A DNA stretch of 64,000 nt from Neobacillus pocheonensis. Lineage in GTDB: Bacteria > Bacillota > Bacilli > Bacillales > Cytobacillaceae. The DNA is taken from contig JAMQCR010000002.1 of NCBI GenBank assembly GCA_023702235.1, positions 1,231,001 to 1,295,000 on the forward strand, in the 5' to 3' direction. The position numbers and the translations under genes are program-made. Positions 1 through 8,029 of this stretch are shown in pieces (the first letter of the stretch is position 1; each line of letters begins with the position of its first letter). The notes under the pieces were generated by a model. It was given only the letters and a program-made list of their open reading frames with translations. It ran no database searches and had not been told where the DNA came from.

Positions 1-478
1 TATAAGAAATAGCAATGGTAATCGCACTGTTTCTCGCTCTTGTCGGCTCCGGCTTTTCTAGCCCCAATTCAAATTTCATCATAAAATCAACCCATTTTTC
101 AGGGTTCGATTTCATGGTTTCAGTAATCGATTTGATCTGGTCTTCTTCTAGCCCATATTCCCTGAAAATTTCAGATACTTCCTCTTCTTCACGCTCTGGT
201 AGTTCTATTACTTCGCGCCGTTCACGGGCAAGTTCAGATTCGTAATGTTCCGAATCTGTTTTTCCTGCCAAATATCCGCCAAGTCCCATTGCAATTGACC
301 CTGCTGCAATTTCAGCGCTACCGGCAGTGAGAATTAATGTTGTTGTATCAACAGCACCGGACAAACCAGCAGCTAATGCAAACGGTACAGTTAATCCGTC
401 TGACATACCAATGACAACATCTCGAATGAAGTCAGATCCCGAAAAATGTTCTTCTACGTGATGCAGGTGTTGATCCAT
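1..478 (-). CDS. VIT/CCC1 family Fe/Mn transporter, C-terminus cut off by the window edge
   Basis: The reverse strand reads a protein starting MDQHLHHVEEHFSGSDFIRD, followed by an IGMSDGLTVPFALAAGL segment and a hydrophobic stretch ending in GSIAMGLGGYLAGK. This is the N-terminal signature of the VIT1/CCC1 family of membrane iron or manganese transporters. An acidic, charged cytoplasmic stretch with several REE/EEE runs follows, as in the family's metal-binding loop. The start is the ATG at 476-478, with a GGAGG-type ribosome binding site 6 bases upstream. The gene runs off the left edge, so the last membrane helices are not visible. The metal specificity is inferred from the family only. Confidence 0.85.
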   Translation of the reverse strand, partial: MDQHLHHVEEHFSGSDFIRDVVIGMSDGLTVPFALAAGLSGAVDTTTLILTAGSAEIAAGSIAMGLGGYLAGKTDSEHYESELARERREVIELPEREEEEVSEIFREYGLEEDQIKSITETMKSNPEKWVDFMMKFELGLEKPEPTRARNSAITIAISY

Positions 479-793
479 TTTTTAACCTCCAAGTTGACTA
501 ATGCAACACTAATAGAATATAAATCGATTATTCACCACAAGTTTTAAATAAGTGGGGGATTATGTTAAACAAATGAGGTTGTCTCGGCAAAAACCCCAAT
601 TCTTATTATGCTCATAATAAAAATATTTGTTAAACAAATTCCATTAGGCAAGGGATGGCATAGTGAACGTTTTAACTTCGTAGGCAGCATCAAGAATAAT
701 TTAATAATTTTTTCCAAAAAGGTAAACTACTAAAAATTGAAAACCGTTGATAGAACAGAACTATTACCGCTGCATCAATAGAGGGGGATTTGG
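479..793. other. Intergenic region between divergent genes
   Basis: About 315 bases separate the leftward transporter gene and the rightward germination operon. It is AT-rich and should contain both promoters. The clearest element is the GAGGGGGA ribosome binding site at 781-788 in front of the germination permease. I see no RNA gene or long repeat. Confidence 0.5.
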
Positions 794-1858
794 TTGATCC
801 AAAAGGTGATTCATTCTACACATATTTATATTCTGCTCATCATGTCTACCGGATATATGGTCCATCTATTGCTGCATCCTGTGATTTTACCTCATCTAAA
901 CGTGACTCATGGCTCTCTGTAATCGGCAGCGTTGCTCCTTTAATCCTTTGGACGGTCATGATTTATTACTTAAACAAAAAGTTTGAGCAAAAAAACATCT
1001 TATCTTTGTTATTTTCATTGCATCCCTTGATTTCCTATTCGATTCGTATTCTTTTGGGTCTTTATTTTTTTCTTACAGCATTTATCACGTTCAAATATAC
1101 AGGTTTTTGGGCAAAATCAAATTACACCACTGACATTCCTGATTTCATCGTCGTAGTTTCATTTGCATCTCTTTGCTATTATGCGTCACTGAAAGGAATT
1201 CGAACCATCGGCTCCTTATCGATATTCTTATTGCCTTTCGTTGTAATGTTTGGGTTTTTAGTGGGAATTGGAAATATAAAATTTAAGGATTACAGCATGT
1301 TGTTCCCCGTTTTTGAGCGTGGATATAAAGATTTCTTATTCGGAATCATGTATACATGCGCCAGTTCATTTGAAATCATTTATTTTCTATTTATTACACC
1401 CTATATAAAGACCGGATCAAAATAAAGCCGCTGATGATTGTTAGCATCGCTATCTTCTTCTTAGCGTTAGGGCCCTTGGTAGGAGCGATCGCTGAATTTG
1501 GTGCGGAGGAGGCAGGAAAGTTGAAGGTTCCTGCCCATGAACAATGGAAATTGCTATCACTTGGCATCCATATCACCCGCCTTGATTTTTTGTCGATCTT
1601 TCAATGGCGCTCTGGAGCATTCATACGGATCAGTTTATGCATGTTTATCGTAAACCAACTATTGGATCGCCATCAAAAAAGAGCTGGATTCTTCCCTTTC
1701 TTTATACCCTGCTCATCATCAGCGTGTTAATTCCATGGGATTTCAGTTCCTTTTTTTCGCTTTTATATTCCGTTTATTTTCCTGCAAGCCTGGTGTTTCT
1801 GCTTTTTACCTTTGGGCTGTTGTTCATTCTTAGCCGAATCAAGGGGGATTCTCCGTGA
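794..1858 (+). pseudogene. GerB-type germinant-receptor permease, three frameshifts
   Basis: This would encode the membrane permease (B) subunit of a spore germinant receptor, in the GerAB/GerKB (APC-superfamily-like) group. The best start is TTG at 794, just after the GAGGGGGA site. It reads LIQKVIHSTHIYILLIMSTG, then must shift frame near 893-900 to continue as KRDSWLSVIGSVAPLILW. A second shift at about 1420-1430 joins FITPYIKTGSK to IKPLMIVSIAIFFLALGPLV. A third, in an A-run near 1675-1685, joins the last segment (KKSWILPFLYTLL to ILSRIKGDSP). Pieced together the length and hydrophobic pattern are normal for the family (about 355 residues). The stop overlaps the start of the next gene. 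The indels lie at or near short A-runs, so sequencing error is a real alternative to decay. Confidence 0.8.
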
Positions 1859-3302
1859 AAAGAAATAACCTGACAATACTCAAATTGAAAGAGTGGTTCA
1901 AAAATTCCTCCGACATTGTCCTGCAAACCAAATCCTATCAAGGCAGGATTTCTTCCCATTCCCTTGCCTTCTTGTATTGCCCCAATTTAGTGGACACAAA
2001 TGTCATGAACGAAACCATTCTCCCTAACATAAATGAAGCGATGGAAAAAGAGCGAACGCTGACGAATGAACGCTTAAGCTGTCTCTTGGGGGTCACCAAG
2101 CTTTCTGAAGATGAAAATATCAAGTATAAAATAGAACAAAGGCTTTTTTCCGGAGAATTAGTCATTTTGAATGAGGAAACAAAGGATGTATATTTTATTC
2201 CCGTCTCCAATGCCCCAAAGAGAAGCCCGGAAGAAACCAATTTGGAACCTTCTGTTCGGGGACCAAGAGACGGCTTTGTGGAAAATATCTCCGATAATAT
2301 GGCGCTAATCCGTCAACGATTGAAAACATCTACCTTAAAAAACATAGAATATACAATTGGAGAAAGAAGCAAAACGAAAATTTTACTGCTTTATATAGAG
2401 GATATAATCAATCCCTCTATTTTGGATGACGTTCAAGGTCGATTACAATCTTTTACCATCGATATTTTAAACAGCAGCAATCAATTGGAAGAAATGCTCT
2501 ATGACCATCCCTATTCCATTCTTCCATTAATGGATTACATCGGGAGACCTGATTATATCGTGGAAGCCTTGAATCAAGGGAGATTTGCCATTTTGGTGGA
2601 TGGGAGCCCTAGCTGTTTGATTGGACCGACAGCTCTTATGCAATTATCGTATTCGCCTGAAGATGCGCACACAAGTTTTTTTCAAACTAGTTTCGTTCGT
2701 TTACTAAGGGTATTCGCTTTAGTCACGACCGTTTTTTTTCCGGGCTTTTACATTGCCTTAGTCAATCATCAGACCGAGCAGATTCCTTTTACCCTGCTTG
2801 CCACAATCTCCATGTCAAGAGCAGGGCTTTCTTTATCAAGCTCTATGGAAGCGTTTATCATGATAACCATGTTTGAACTGTTTAAAGAAGCAGGGCTCAG
2901 GCTTCCAAAAGCTGTAGGGCAAACCGTCGCCGAGGATTGATTATCGGAGATGCGGCGATCCGAGCAGGACTCACGTCTCCGTCCATGCTGGTGGTGATCG
3001 CGATTACCGTGATTTCAGGGTATACGTTGGTCAACCAAAACTTAGCGGGTAATGTGCTCATTCTTCGCTATTGCGTTCTTATCCTGTCATCATTGCTCGG
3101 GATGTATGGATTTTTTCTTTCCTTTTTTATCATCATAACCCTTGCTTTTTCGCTTGAAAGTTTCGGGCAACCCTATTTAACCATATATGCATTTCCAAAT
3201 ATGTCTAACATCATTAATAACTTTATCAAATTACCCTATAAGCTGTTAAAAAAACGCAATCTTGCTTATCAACCAAAGGACACAACCAGGCAAAAGGAGT
3301 AG
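1855..3302 (+). pseudogene. GerA-type germinant-receptor A subunit, one frameshift
   Basis: This is a GerA-family receptor subunit from the spore inner membrane, which acts with the B and C subunits in sensing germinants. The GTG start at 1855 overlaps the stop of the permease gene, with AAGGGGGAT upstream. The soluble N-terminal domain is followed by the family's DHPYSILPLMDYIGRPDYIV region and then membrane segments. At about 2930 the frame breaks in the conserved RLPKAVGQTVA segment and resumes one frame over as LIIGDAAIRAGLTSPSMLVV, ending near 3302. The two parts total about 480 residues, the usual family length. The rest of the sequence is well conserved. The B-A-C gene order differs from the A-B-C order of B. 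subtilis gerA. Confidence 0.85.
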
Positions 3303-3308
3303 TTTTCA

Positions 3309-4415
3309 ATGAGGAACTTGATTTCTTTCATCATCGTAACGAGCCTTATCTTTCTTTTGACAGGTTGTTTCGGGGCAAAAGAAAGATAAGGCGAGACGTA
3401 TGTTACTGCTTTTGGAATGGACTATAAAGAGGGAAAATTTAAACTCTATATTCAGGGTCTAAGTTTTGGGAATATTGCCAAACAAGAAGGAGCTGCCATA
3501 GAACAGAAGCCCATTTTAATCGGGGAAGCGGAAGGAGAAAGTATCCCGGCAGCAGCTGGGTTATTGGAACAAATGTCCGCTTTGCCATTAAACTATGGAC
3601 ATGTTCAAACCATTATACTGAGCAAAAATATCATGAAAGAAAAAATGGTGGATGTGATGGAAATTATCGGTCGTGAGCCATTACTGCGGTACAGCTTCTT
3701 CCTTTTTGGCACAGAAGAGAATCTAAAATCGTTAATGCAAACTCAAAGCTTTTTTAATTATCCACAATTATATTCGGTCGTCCATCGACCAGACAGGCTC
3801 ATCCAATATAATTATTCACTCCCGATCATGATATATCATCAATTTACTTCCCATTACTACCGACCGGTTGGAACGATTTTAATCCCGTCGTTAACCATTG
3901 ACAAAACCCATTTTTCAGAAGGAAAGGAAAAATCACTTTCCAAGATCAACGGAGAATATTTGATTTCCAGGCAGCAGTTTAAAGGATGGTTGAGTAAAAA
4001 GGACTTAAGCGGATTACGTTGGTTCTCAAGAGGGATCCAAGATTCCACTCTTCGGTTTGGGACCGAAAACATATCGGTAAGTGTAAAAAACCCTAATACA
4101 AAAATTATAGTTTTAAAAGGAAAGAACCCCTCTTATAAAATCGTGGTAAAAGGGAAGGCTGTTCTGGTCCAAAATAGCAAAAACAAACAACTAAAAGAAG
4201 TGGAAAACGAGTTAAATAAAAAAATAAAAAACGAAATTTTGTCGACCATAACGAAAGGGGACCGGCTGAATACGGATGTCTTGAACATCAGTGAAAAATC
4301 GTATAAATATTATTTGAACCATTGGAATACCGAGACCATCAGAAAATTTAACGCGCATTCGGTTAAAGAAGTGCAGGTCGAAATACGAGTGGATCCAGGG
4401 AATTTCAAATATTGA
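3309..4415 (+). pseudogene. Ger(x)C-type germination lipoprotein, internal stop
   Basis: This is the lipoprotein (C) subunit of the same germinant receptor. The N-terminus MRNLISFIIVTSLIFLLTGC is a signal peptide with an LTGC lipobox. The same frame continues as FGAKER, stop, GETYVTAFGMDYKEGKF, so the TAA at 3387-3389 interrupts what should be the mature N-terminus, where relatives have Ile-Gln. There is no frameshift: the 332-residue remainder (3417-4415) keeps typical features such as GESIPAAAGLLEQMSALPL and the C-terminal domain. A CAA-to-TAA change would explain the stop. A truncated protein starting at 3417 would lack the signal and lipid anchor. With lesions in all three genes the receptor is probably non-functional if the sequence is correct. 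Confidence 0.82.
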
Positions 4416-4420
4416 AAGGC

Positions 4421-4457
4421 AAAAAAAAGACGCGGCATAAGGCTGCGTCTTTTTTTG
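4421..4457 (+). terminator. Rho-independent terminator after the ger operon
   Basis: An inverted repeat AAAAAGACGC / GCGTCTTTTT with a loop of about 11 bases ends in a run of Ts directly after the gerC stop. Confidence 0.85.
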
Positions 4458-4479
4458 GTCAAGGACGGTGGAATCTATT

Positions 4480-4863
4480 GTGTTTGATTATACGGTTGTC
4501 ACAAATAAAAATATAGATGCTGCCATCAAAAGTATAGAGGAAAGCTTAAAAGGAGAGAAATTCGGTGTTTTGTGGATGTTTGATATTAAGGAAAAGCTTC
4601 AGGAAAAGGGATTATAATTTCAAAAAGAATTAAAAATCTTAGAAGTATGCAACCCACATGAAGCACATAGGGTGTTAAATGAAAATGAACTGGCTGGATA
4701 CTTTCTGCCTTGTAAGATAGTTGTTTATGAAGGTAATGGACAAACGAAAATCGGCATGCCCAGACCAACTTCTCTGATCAGCCTCCTTAATGATGAAAAG
4801 ATGAAGTTATTTGCTAAAGATATTGAAGACCGGCTAATTAGTTGTATTGATAAAAGCGTATGA
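4480..4863 (+). pseudogene. DUF302 family protein with in-frame stop
   Basis: The frame starts at GTG 4480 with GGTGG upstream and reads MFDYTVVTNKNIDAAIKSIE, then FGVLWMFDIKEKLQEKGL, an ochre stop (4615-4617), then FQKELKILEVCNPHEAH and GYFLPCKIVVYEGNGQTK. This is the whole DUF302 domain in one frame, interrupted only by TAA where relatives carry Glu, which fits a GAA-to-TAA change. DUF302 proteins have no settled role; they often sit near sulfur, copper or redox genes, as here beside a persulfide operon. The remainder ends at a normal stop just before a terminator. Confidence 0.75.
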
Positions 4864-4912
4864 ATTTATAACGCCTAAAAATTTCCTTCTTAAATTTGGT
4901 TAATCATTTTTT

Positions 4913-4941
4913 GACCGCCTTGTAAATTGCGGTCTATTTTT
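4913..4941 (+). terminator. Terminator after the DUF302 gene
   Basis: GACCGC and GCGGTC form a short hairpin followed by TATTTTTG. Confidence 0.6.
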
Positions 4942-4961
4942 GTTTAAATGAAATATTATCG

Positions 4962-4988
4962 TTGACAATATACCTATAGGGGTATAAT
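4962..4988 (+). promoter_or_regulatory. Promoter of the cst-like operon with CsoR/CstR-type operator (site 1)
   Basis: TTGACA at 4962-4967 is a perfect -35 box. It is followed by the near-palindrome ATACCTATAGGGGTAT (4970-4985), which runs into TATAAT at 4983-4988 (15-base spacer); a second TATAAT lies at 4990-4995. The operator would cover the spacer and -10, as expected for a repressor. The same motif recurs at four other places in the operon. Confidence 0.75.
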
Positions 4989-5030
4989 ATATAATTTGCC
5001 GATGACAATTGTTCTTTGAAGGTGGTCTAA

Positions 5031-5084
5031 ATGATATTTTTAATTTTAGCTGCAATAATAATAGCATTCCTTGCTAAAAATTAA
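5031..5084 (+). CDS. 17-residue hydrophobic peptide ahead of cstR
   Basis: ATG at 5031 is preceded by GAAGGTGG and opens a frame of 17 codons reading MIFLILAAIIIAFLAKN, then TAA. It is a single hydrophobic segment with a positively charged end, so it could be a tiny membrane peptide or a translated leader. It resembles the hydrophobic N-terminus of the rhodanese at 6257, so it may be a remnant of such a gene. It lies between the operator-controlled promoter and the repressor gene. Expression cannot be judged from sequence alone. Confidence 0.4.
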   Translation: MIFLILAAIIIAFLAKN

Positions 5085-5105
5085 TTGTTAAAGGAGGAAA
5101 AAACA

Positions 5106-5366
5106 GTGGATTACAATGATCAAATGAAAAATAGGGTAAAACGTATTGAAGGACAGTTAAGAGGAATTTTAAAAATGATGGAAGAAAATAAGGACTGCAA
5201 AGAAGTTATTACTCAATTATCTGCATCAAGAACTGCCATTGATCGAACAATTGGATTAATTGTTAGCTCAAATTTAGTCAAGTGTGTTCGGGAAGCTGAT
5301 AAAAATGGTGAAAATACAGAAGAATTAGTAAAAGAAGCTGTAAACCTACTGGTAAGAAGTCGATAA
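5106..5366 (+). CDS. cstR: CstR-type persulfide-sensing repressor (CsoR family)
   Basis: This is a small helical repressor of the CsoR/RcnR/CstR family. The GTG start at 5106 is chosen because AAGGAGG lies 8 bases upstream; the in-frame TTG at 5085 precedes that site. With this start the two family cysteines are Cys31 (in NKDC) and Cys60 (in NLVKC), the numbering of Staphylococcus aureus CstR. The position that is His in copper-sensing CsoR is Asn56. This favours sensing of persulfides by a Cys31-Cys60 polysulfide bridge rather than copper binding. It is the first full gene of a sulfur-transfer operon and probably controls it through the ATACCC/GGGTAT sites. A weak hairpin (AGGGT/ACCCT plus T-run) follows the stop. 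Confidence 0.9.
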   Translation: MDYNDQMKNRVKRIEGQLRGILKMMEENKDCKEVITQLSASRTAIDRTIGLIVSSNLVKCVREADKNGENTEELVKEAVNLLVRSR

Positions 5367-5404
5367 AAAAGGGTTGACACCCTCTTTTATTTTTGATTAA
5401 TATT

Positions 5405-5419
5405 ATACCCATAGGGGTA
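5405..5419 (+). promoter_or_regulatory. CstR-type operator-like site 2
   Basis: ATACCCATAGGGGTA lies about 30 bases upstream of the first tusA gene. It matches the operator at 4970 in both half sites, suggesting an additional repressor-controlled promoter inside the operon. Confidence 0.65.
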
Positions 5420-5450
5420 AATGTATTTTGTGATTAGGGGGAATAAAGCG

Positions 5451-5677
5451 ATGAAGATAGATAAAGTATTAGATGCAAAAGGTTTAGCTTGTCCAATGCC
5501 CATTGTTAAAACAAAGAAGGCGATGAATGAACTAGAATCTTCTCAAGTTTTAGAAGTCCATACAACCGATAAAGGGGCAAAAAATGATTTAACAGCCTGG
5601 GCTAAATCAGTTGGTCATGAACTTTTGAACATTAAGAGGAAAACGATGTATTAAAGTTTTGGATTAAAAAAGGATAA
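5451..5677 (+). pseudogene. tusA: TusA/SirA-like sulfur carrier, frameshifted near the C-terminus
   Basis: TusA-type proteins carry sulfane sulfur on a cysteine in a CPMP motif, here LACPMPIVKTKK. The start is ATG 5451 with GGGGG upstream. The first 60 residues are almost identical to the intact tusA at 9174. Near 5630 the frame slips, giving LLNIKRKTMY and an early stop at 5654. One frame over, the sequence continues as EENDVLKFWIKKG to a stop at 5675-5677, matching the other copy. A single-base indel explains this. The sulfur-accepting Cys is retained, so a truncated protein could still be partly active. Confidence 0.8.
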
Positions 5678-5694
5678 TTTTTTTCGATTTTTAA

Positions 5695-5710
5695 ATACCC
5701 ATACAGGTAT
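5695..5710 (+). promoter_or_regulatory. CstR-type operator-like site 3
   Basis: ATACCCATACAGGTAT lies 31 bases upstream of the DsrE-like gene at 5742. The left half is perfect and the right half has one change. Confidence 0.6.
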
Positions 5711-5741
5711 AGGTTTTTAATTAACTTCTAGGAGGCACAAC

Positions 5742-6221
5742 ATGACAGAAAAGAAAAAAACAACAATTGTCTTATTTAGTGGCGATTATGATAAAGCAAT
5801 GGCTGCCTATATTATCGCAAATGGAGCTGCTGCTTATGATCATGAAGTAACCATTTTTCACACGTTTTGGGGATTAAATGCCTTACGTAAAGATGAAAAT
5901 ATTATGGTCAAAAAAAGGTTCATGGAAAGAATGTTTGGCAAAATGATGCCTAAAGGCGCTGATAAAATGGGACTTTCAAAAATGAACTTTGCTGGATTTG
6001 GTCCCAAAATGATTAAAGATATTATGAAAAAACATAACGCTTTGCCCTTACCACAATTAATTGAAATGGCTCAAGAACAAGACGTAAAACTTGTTGCGTG
6101 TACAATGACCATGGATCTGTTAGGACTTAAACCAGAAGAGCTATTAGACAACATTGAATATGCCGGAGTTGCTGCCTATTTAGCAGATGCAGAGGAAGGT
6201 AATGTTAATTTATTTATCTAA
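5742..6221 (+). CDS. DsrE/DsrF-like sulfur relay protein (larger form)
   Basis: This 159-residue protein belongs to the DsrE/DsrF/DrsE2 group, often annotated as peroxiredoxin-family or DsrE-like protein. It begins with a beta strand KKTTIVLFSGDYDKA. The likely sulfur-carrying residue is Cys120 in VKLVACTMTMD, which aligns with Cys92 of the shorter paralogue at 7587. A Met/Lys-rich insertion (residues about 55-95, MMPKGADKMG) is absent from the shorter paralogue. Its place between TusA and rhodanese genes indicates passage of persulfide sulfur between carriers. RBS AGGAGG is 7 bases upstream. Confidence 0.85.
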   Translation: MTEKKKTTIVLFSGDYDKAMAAYIIANGAAAYDHEVTIFHTFWGLNALRKDENIMVKKRFMERMFGKMMPKGADKMGLSKMNFAGFGPKMIKDIMKKHNALPLPQLIEMAQEQDVKLVACTMTMDLLGLKPEELLDNIEYAGVAAYLADAEEGNVNLFI

Positions 6222-6256
6222 AAGGTTACGGCTTTACTACAAAGGGAGGTTTATAA

Positions 6257-6622
6257 ATGGGTTATCTAAATTATCTTGTCATTGCATTAATTCTTTTTTT
6301 AATGTTTAAACGGTTCTTTCCAACAAAAGGGGTTAACAATATTTCTACAACAGAATTAAAAGCAGAATTAAATGACAAGAATAAACAATTTGTTGATGTC
6401 CGTACACCTGGAGAGTTTAAAGAAAACTATATCAGAGGATTTAAAAATATCCCTCTTCATCAAATTACTCAAAAAGCGGAGAGAGAACTTTCAAAAGAAA
6501 AAGAAGTAATCGTGATTTGCCAAAGTGGGATGAGAAGCCAACAGGCTAGTAAGGTCCTAAAAAAATTAGGCTTTTCTAAAGTAACAAATGTCAAAGGTGG
6601 CATGAGTGCTTGGTCAAATTAA
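6257..6622 (+). CDS. Membrane-anchored single-domain rhodanese
   Basis: Residues 3-16 form a hydrophobic helix (YLNYLVIALILFLMF) followed by basic residues, which anchors the protein with the rhodanese domain probably on the cytoplasmic side. The rhodanese domain covers about residues 28-121. It has the DVRTPGEF motif and an active-site loop CQSGMRS with Cys88. It would transfer sulfane sulfur between persulfide donors and acceptors such as TusA. It starts after GGGAGG and is 18 bases ahead of the next rhodanese gene, so the two are cotranscribed. Confidence 0.88.
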   Translation: MGYLNYLVIALILFLMFKRFFPTKGVNNISTTELKAELNDKNKQFVDVRTPGEFKENYIRGFKNIPLHQITQKAERELSKEKEVIVICQSGMRSQQASKVLKKLGFSKVTNVKGGMSAWSN

Positions 6623-6640
6623 AATAGGGAGGACTATAAA

Positions 6641-6937
6641 ATGAAACAAATGACTGCAAAAAAAGTAGAGACTTTATTAAACGAAGGAAAAACTTTAAAT
6701 ATTATTGATGTACGCGAAGTGAATGAAGTATCGGCTGGCAAAATTCCCGGTGCTGTAAATATTCCTTTAGGATTAGTTGAGTTTCGTATGCATGAATTGA
6801 ATAAATCAAAAGAGTATATAATGGTTTGCCGTTCAGGAGGAAGAAGTGGTCGTGCCACGCAATTCCTTGAAAGCTATGGATTTAACGTAATCAACATGGC
6901 TGGTGGAATGCTTGCTTGGTACGGTAAAGTTGAATAA
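6641..6937 (+). CDS. Single-domain rhodanese sulfurtransferase
   Basis: This 98-residue protein is a soluble single-domain rhodanese. It shows IIDVREVNEVSAGKIPGA at the start of the fold and the catalytic loop CRSGGRSGRA with Cys63. AGGGAGG is upstream of the ATG. It has no membrane segment, unlike its neighbour. In this operon it probably handles low-molecular-weight or protein persulfides; the exact donor cannot be told from sequence. Confidence 0.88.
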   Translation: MKQMTAKKVETLLNEGKTLNIIDVREVNEVSAGKIPGAVNIPLGLVEFRMHELNKSKEYIMVCRSGGRSGRATQFLESYGFNVINMAGGMLAWYGKVE

Positions 6938-6955
6938 ATTTTTTTAACAAAAACA

Positions 6956-6971
6956 ATACCCTAATGGGTAT
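6956..6971 (+). promoter_or_regulatory. CstR-type operator-like site 4 (perfect palindrome)
   Basis: ATACCCTAATGGGTAT is a perfect inverted repeat (ATACCC, 4-base centre, GGGTAT) located 20 bases before the tusA-rhodanese fusion gene. It is the best copy of the motif in the operon. Confidence 0.72.
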
Positions 6972-6991
6972 AAAAAACAGGAGGTTTTAAA

Positions 6992-7567
6992 ATGGAAAGC
7001 TTGAAAGCAAACGCGATTTTAAATGCAAAAGGTTTAACATGTCCAATGCCGATTGTTAAAACAAAGAAAACAATGAATAACATGGAGGCAGGGCAAGTAT
7101 TAGAAGTTCAAGCGACAGATAAAGGGTCCAAAGCAGACATGAAAGCATGGGCTGAAAGTTCAGGACATCAATATTTAGGAACAATCGAAGAAGGCGAAGT
7201 GCTGAAACATTATCTTCTCAAATCTTCTAATGACGAAGCCACTGAAAAGAAACACCCAAATGTTATAAATAACGAAGATCTAGAGAAAAATCTAGAAACA
7301 AATGAAACCATCGTGGTTATCGATGTAAGAGAATCTGCAGAATATGCTTTTAATCATATTCCTAATGCTATCTCCATACCATTAAGCGAATTGGAGAACA
7401 GATTAAATGAATTAAACAAACAAGATGAAATCTTCGTAGTTTGTCGAACAGGTAACCGTAGCGATCTTGCTGCGCAGAAATTAACCGAAAATGGTTTTAC
7501 TAACATCATTAATGTTGTACCTGGTATGAGTCAATGGAATGGAAAAACAACAAGTATAAATGATTAA
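6992..7567 (+). CDS. TusA-rhodanese fusion sulfurtransferase (CstA-like)
   Basis: Residues 1-78 form a TusA domain with the LTCPMP motif (Cys17). Residues about 88-191 form a rhodanese domain with VIDVRESAEYAFNHIPNA and the active loop CRTGNRS (Cys151). S. aureus CstA also combines rhodanese and TusA-like domains and is a persulfide-transfer hub, so a similar role is inferred, although domain order and number differ from that protein. The ATG follows AGGAGG. The TusA half is close to the stand-alone TusA proteins at 5451 and 9174. Confidence 0.85.
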   Translation: MESLKANAILNAKGLTCPMPIVKTKKTMNNMEAGQVLEVQATDKGSKADMKAWAESSGHQYLGTIEEGEVLKHYLLKSSNDEATEKKHPNVINNEDLEKNLETNETIVVIDVRESAEYAFNHIPNAISIPLSELENRLNELNKQDEIFVVCRTGNRSDLAAQKLTENGFTNIINVVPGMSQWNGKTTSIND

Positions 7568-7586
7568 AAACTAGAAGGAATAAACA

Positions 7587-7982
7587 ATGAATAAAAAAGT
7601 AGCGATTATTGCAAGTAATGGTGGATTATTTGACGCATACAAGGTATTTAATATTGCAACGGCAGCAGCAGCAACTGATCAGGAAGTGGCTATTTTCTTC
7701 ACTTTTGAGGGTTTAAATTTAATCCATAAAGAGGCATACAAACAACTTCCAATGCCTGAAGGTAAAGAGCATTTTGCAGAGGGTTTTGCAAAAGCAAATG
7801 TACCTTCTATTCCGGAATTAGTTACAATGGCGCAAGAAATGGGTGTAAAATTTATCGGTTGTCAAATGACAATGGATGTAATGGGATTAGAAAAAGAAGA
7901 CTCTGTTGACGGAATTGAAGTAGGCGGAGCTGTAACCTTTTTAGAGTTTGCAAAGGATGCAGATGTAACTTTAACTTTTTAA
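7587..7982 (+). CDS. DsrE/DsrF-like sulfur relay protein (short form)
   Basis: This 131-residue DsrE-like protein has the usual N-terminal strand KKVAIIASNGGLFDA and a conserved cysteine, Cys92, in KFIGCQMTMDVMG. It is a paralogue of the 159-residue protein at 5742 but lacks the Met/Lys-rich insertion. It starts 19 bases after the TusA-rhodanese fusion, with AAGGA upstream. Expected role: protein persulfide carrier between TusA and rhodanese partners. Confidence 0.85.
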   Translation: MNKKVAIIASNGGLFDAYKVFNIATAAAATDQEVAIFFTFEGLNLIHKEAYKQLPMPEGKEHFAEGFAKANVPSIPELVTMAQEMGVKFIGCQMTMDVMGLEKEDSVDGIEVGGAVTFLEFAKDADVTLTF

Positions 7983-8008
7983 AACATTATATTTTTTTAA
8001 TTAAAATA

Positions 8009-8024
8009 ATACTATAGGGGGTAT
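8009..8024 (+). promoter_or_regulatory. CstR-type operator-like site 5, overlapping an RBS
   Basis: ATACTATAGGGGGTAT lies immediately upstream of the ATG at 8030 and includes the AGGGGG ribosome binding site. It is one change away from the ATACCC/GGGTAT palindrome. A repressor bound here would cover the translation start region rather than a typical promoter. Confidence 0.55.
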
Positions 8025-8029
8025 ATAAA

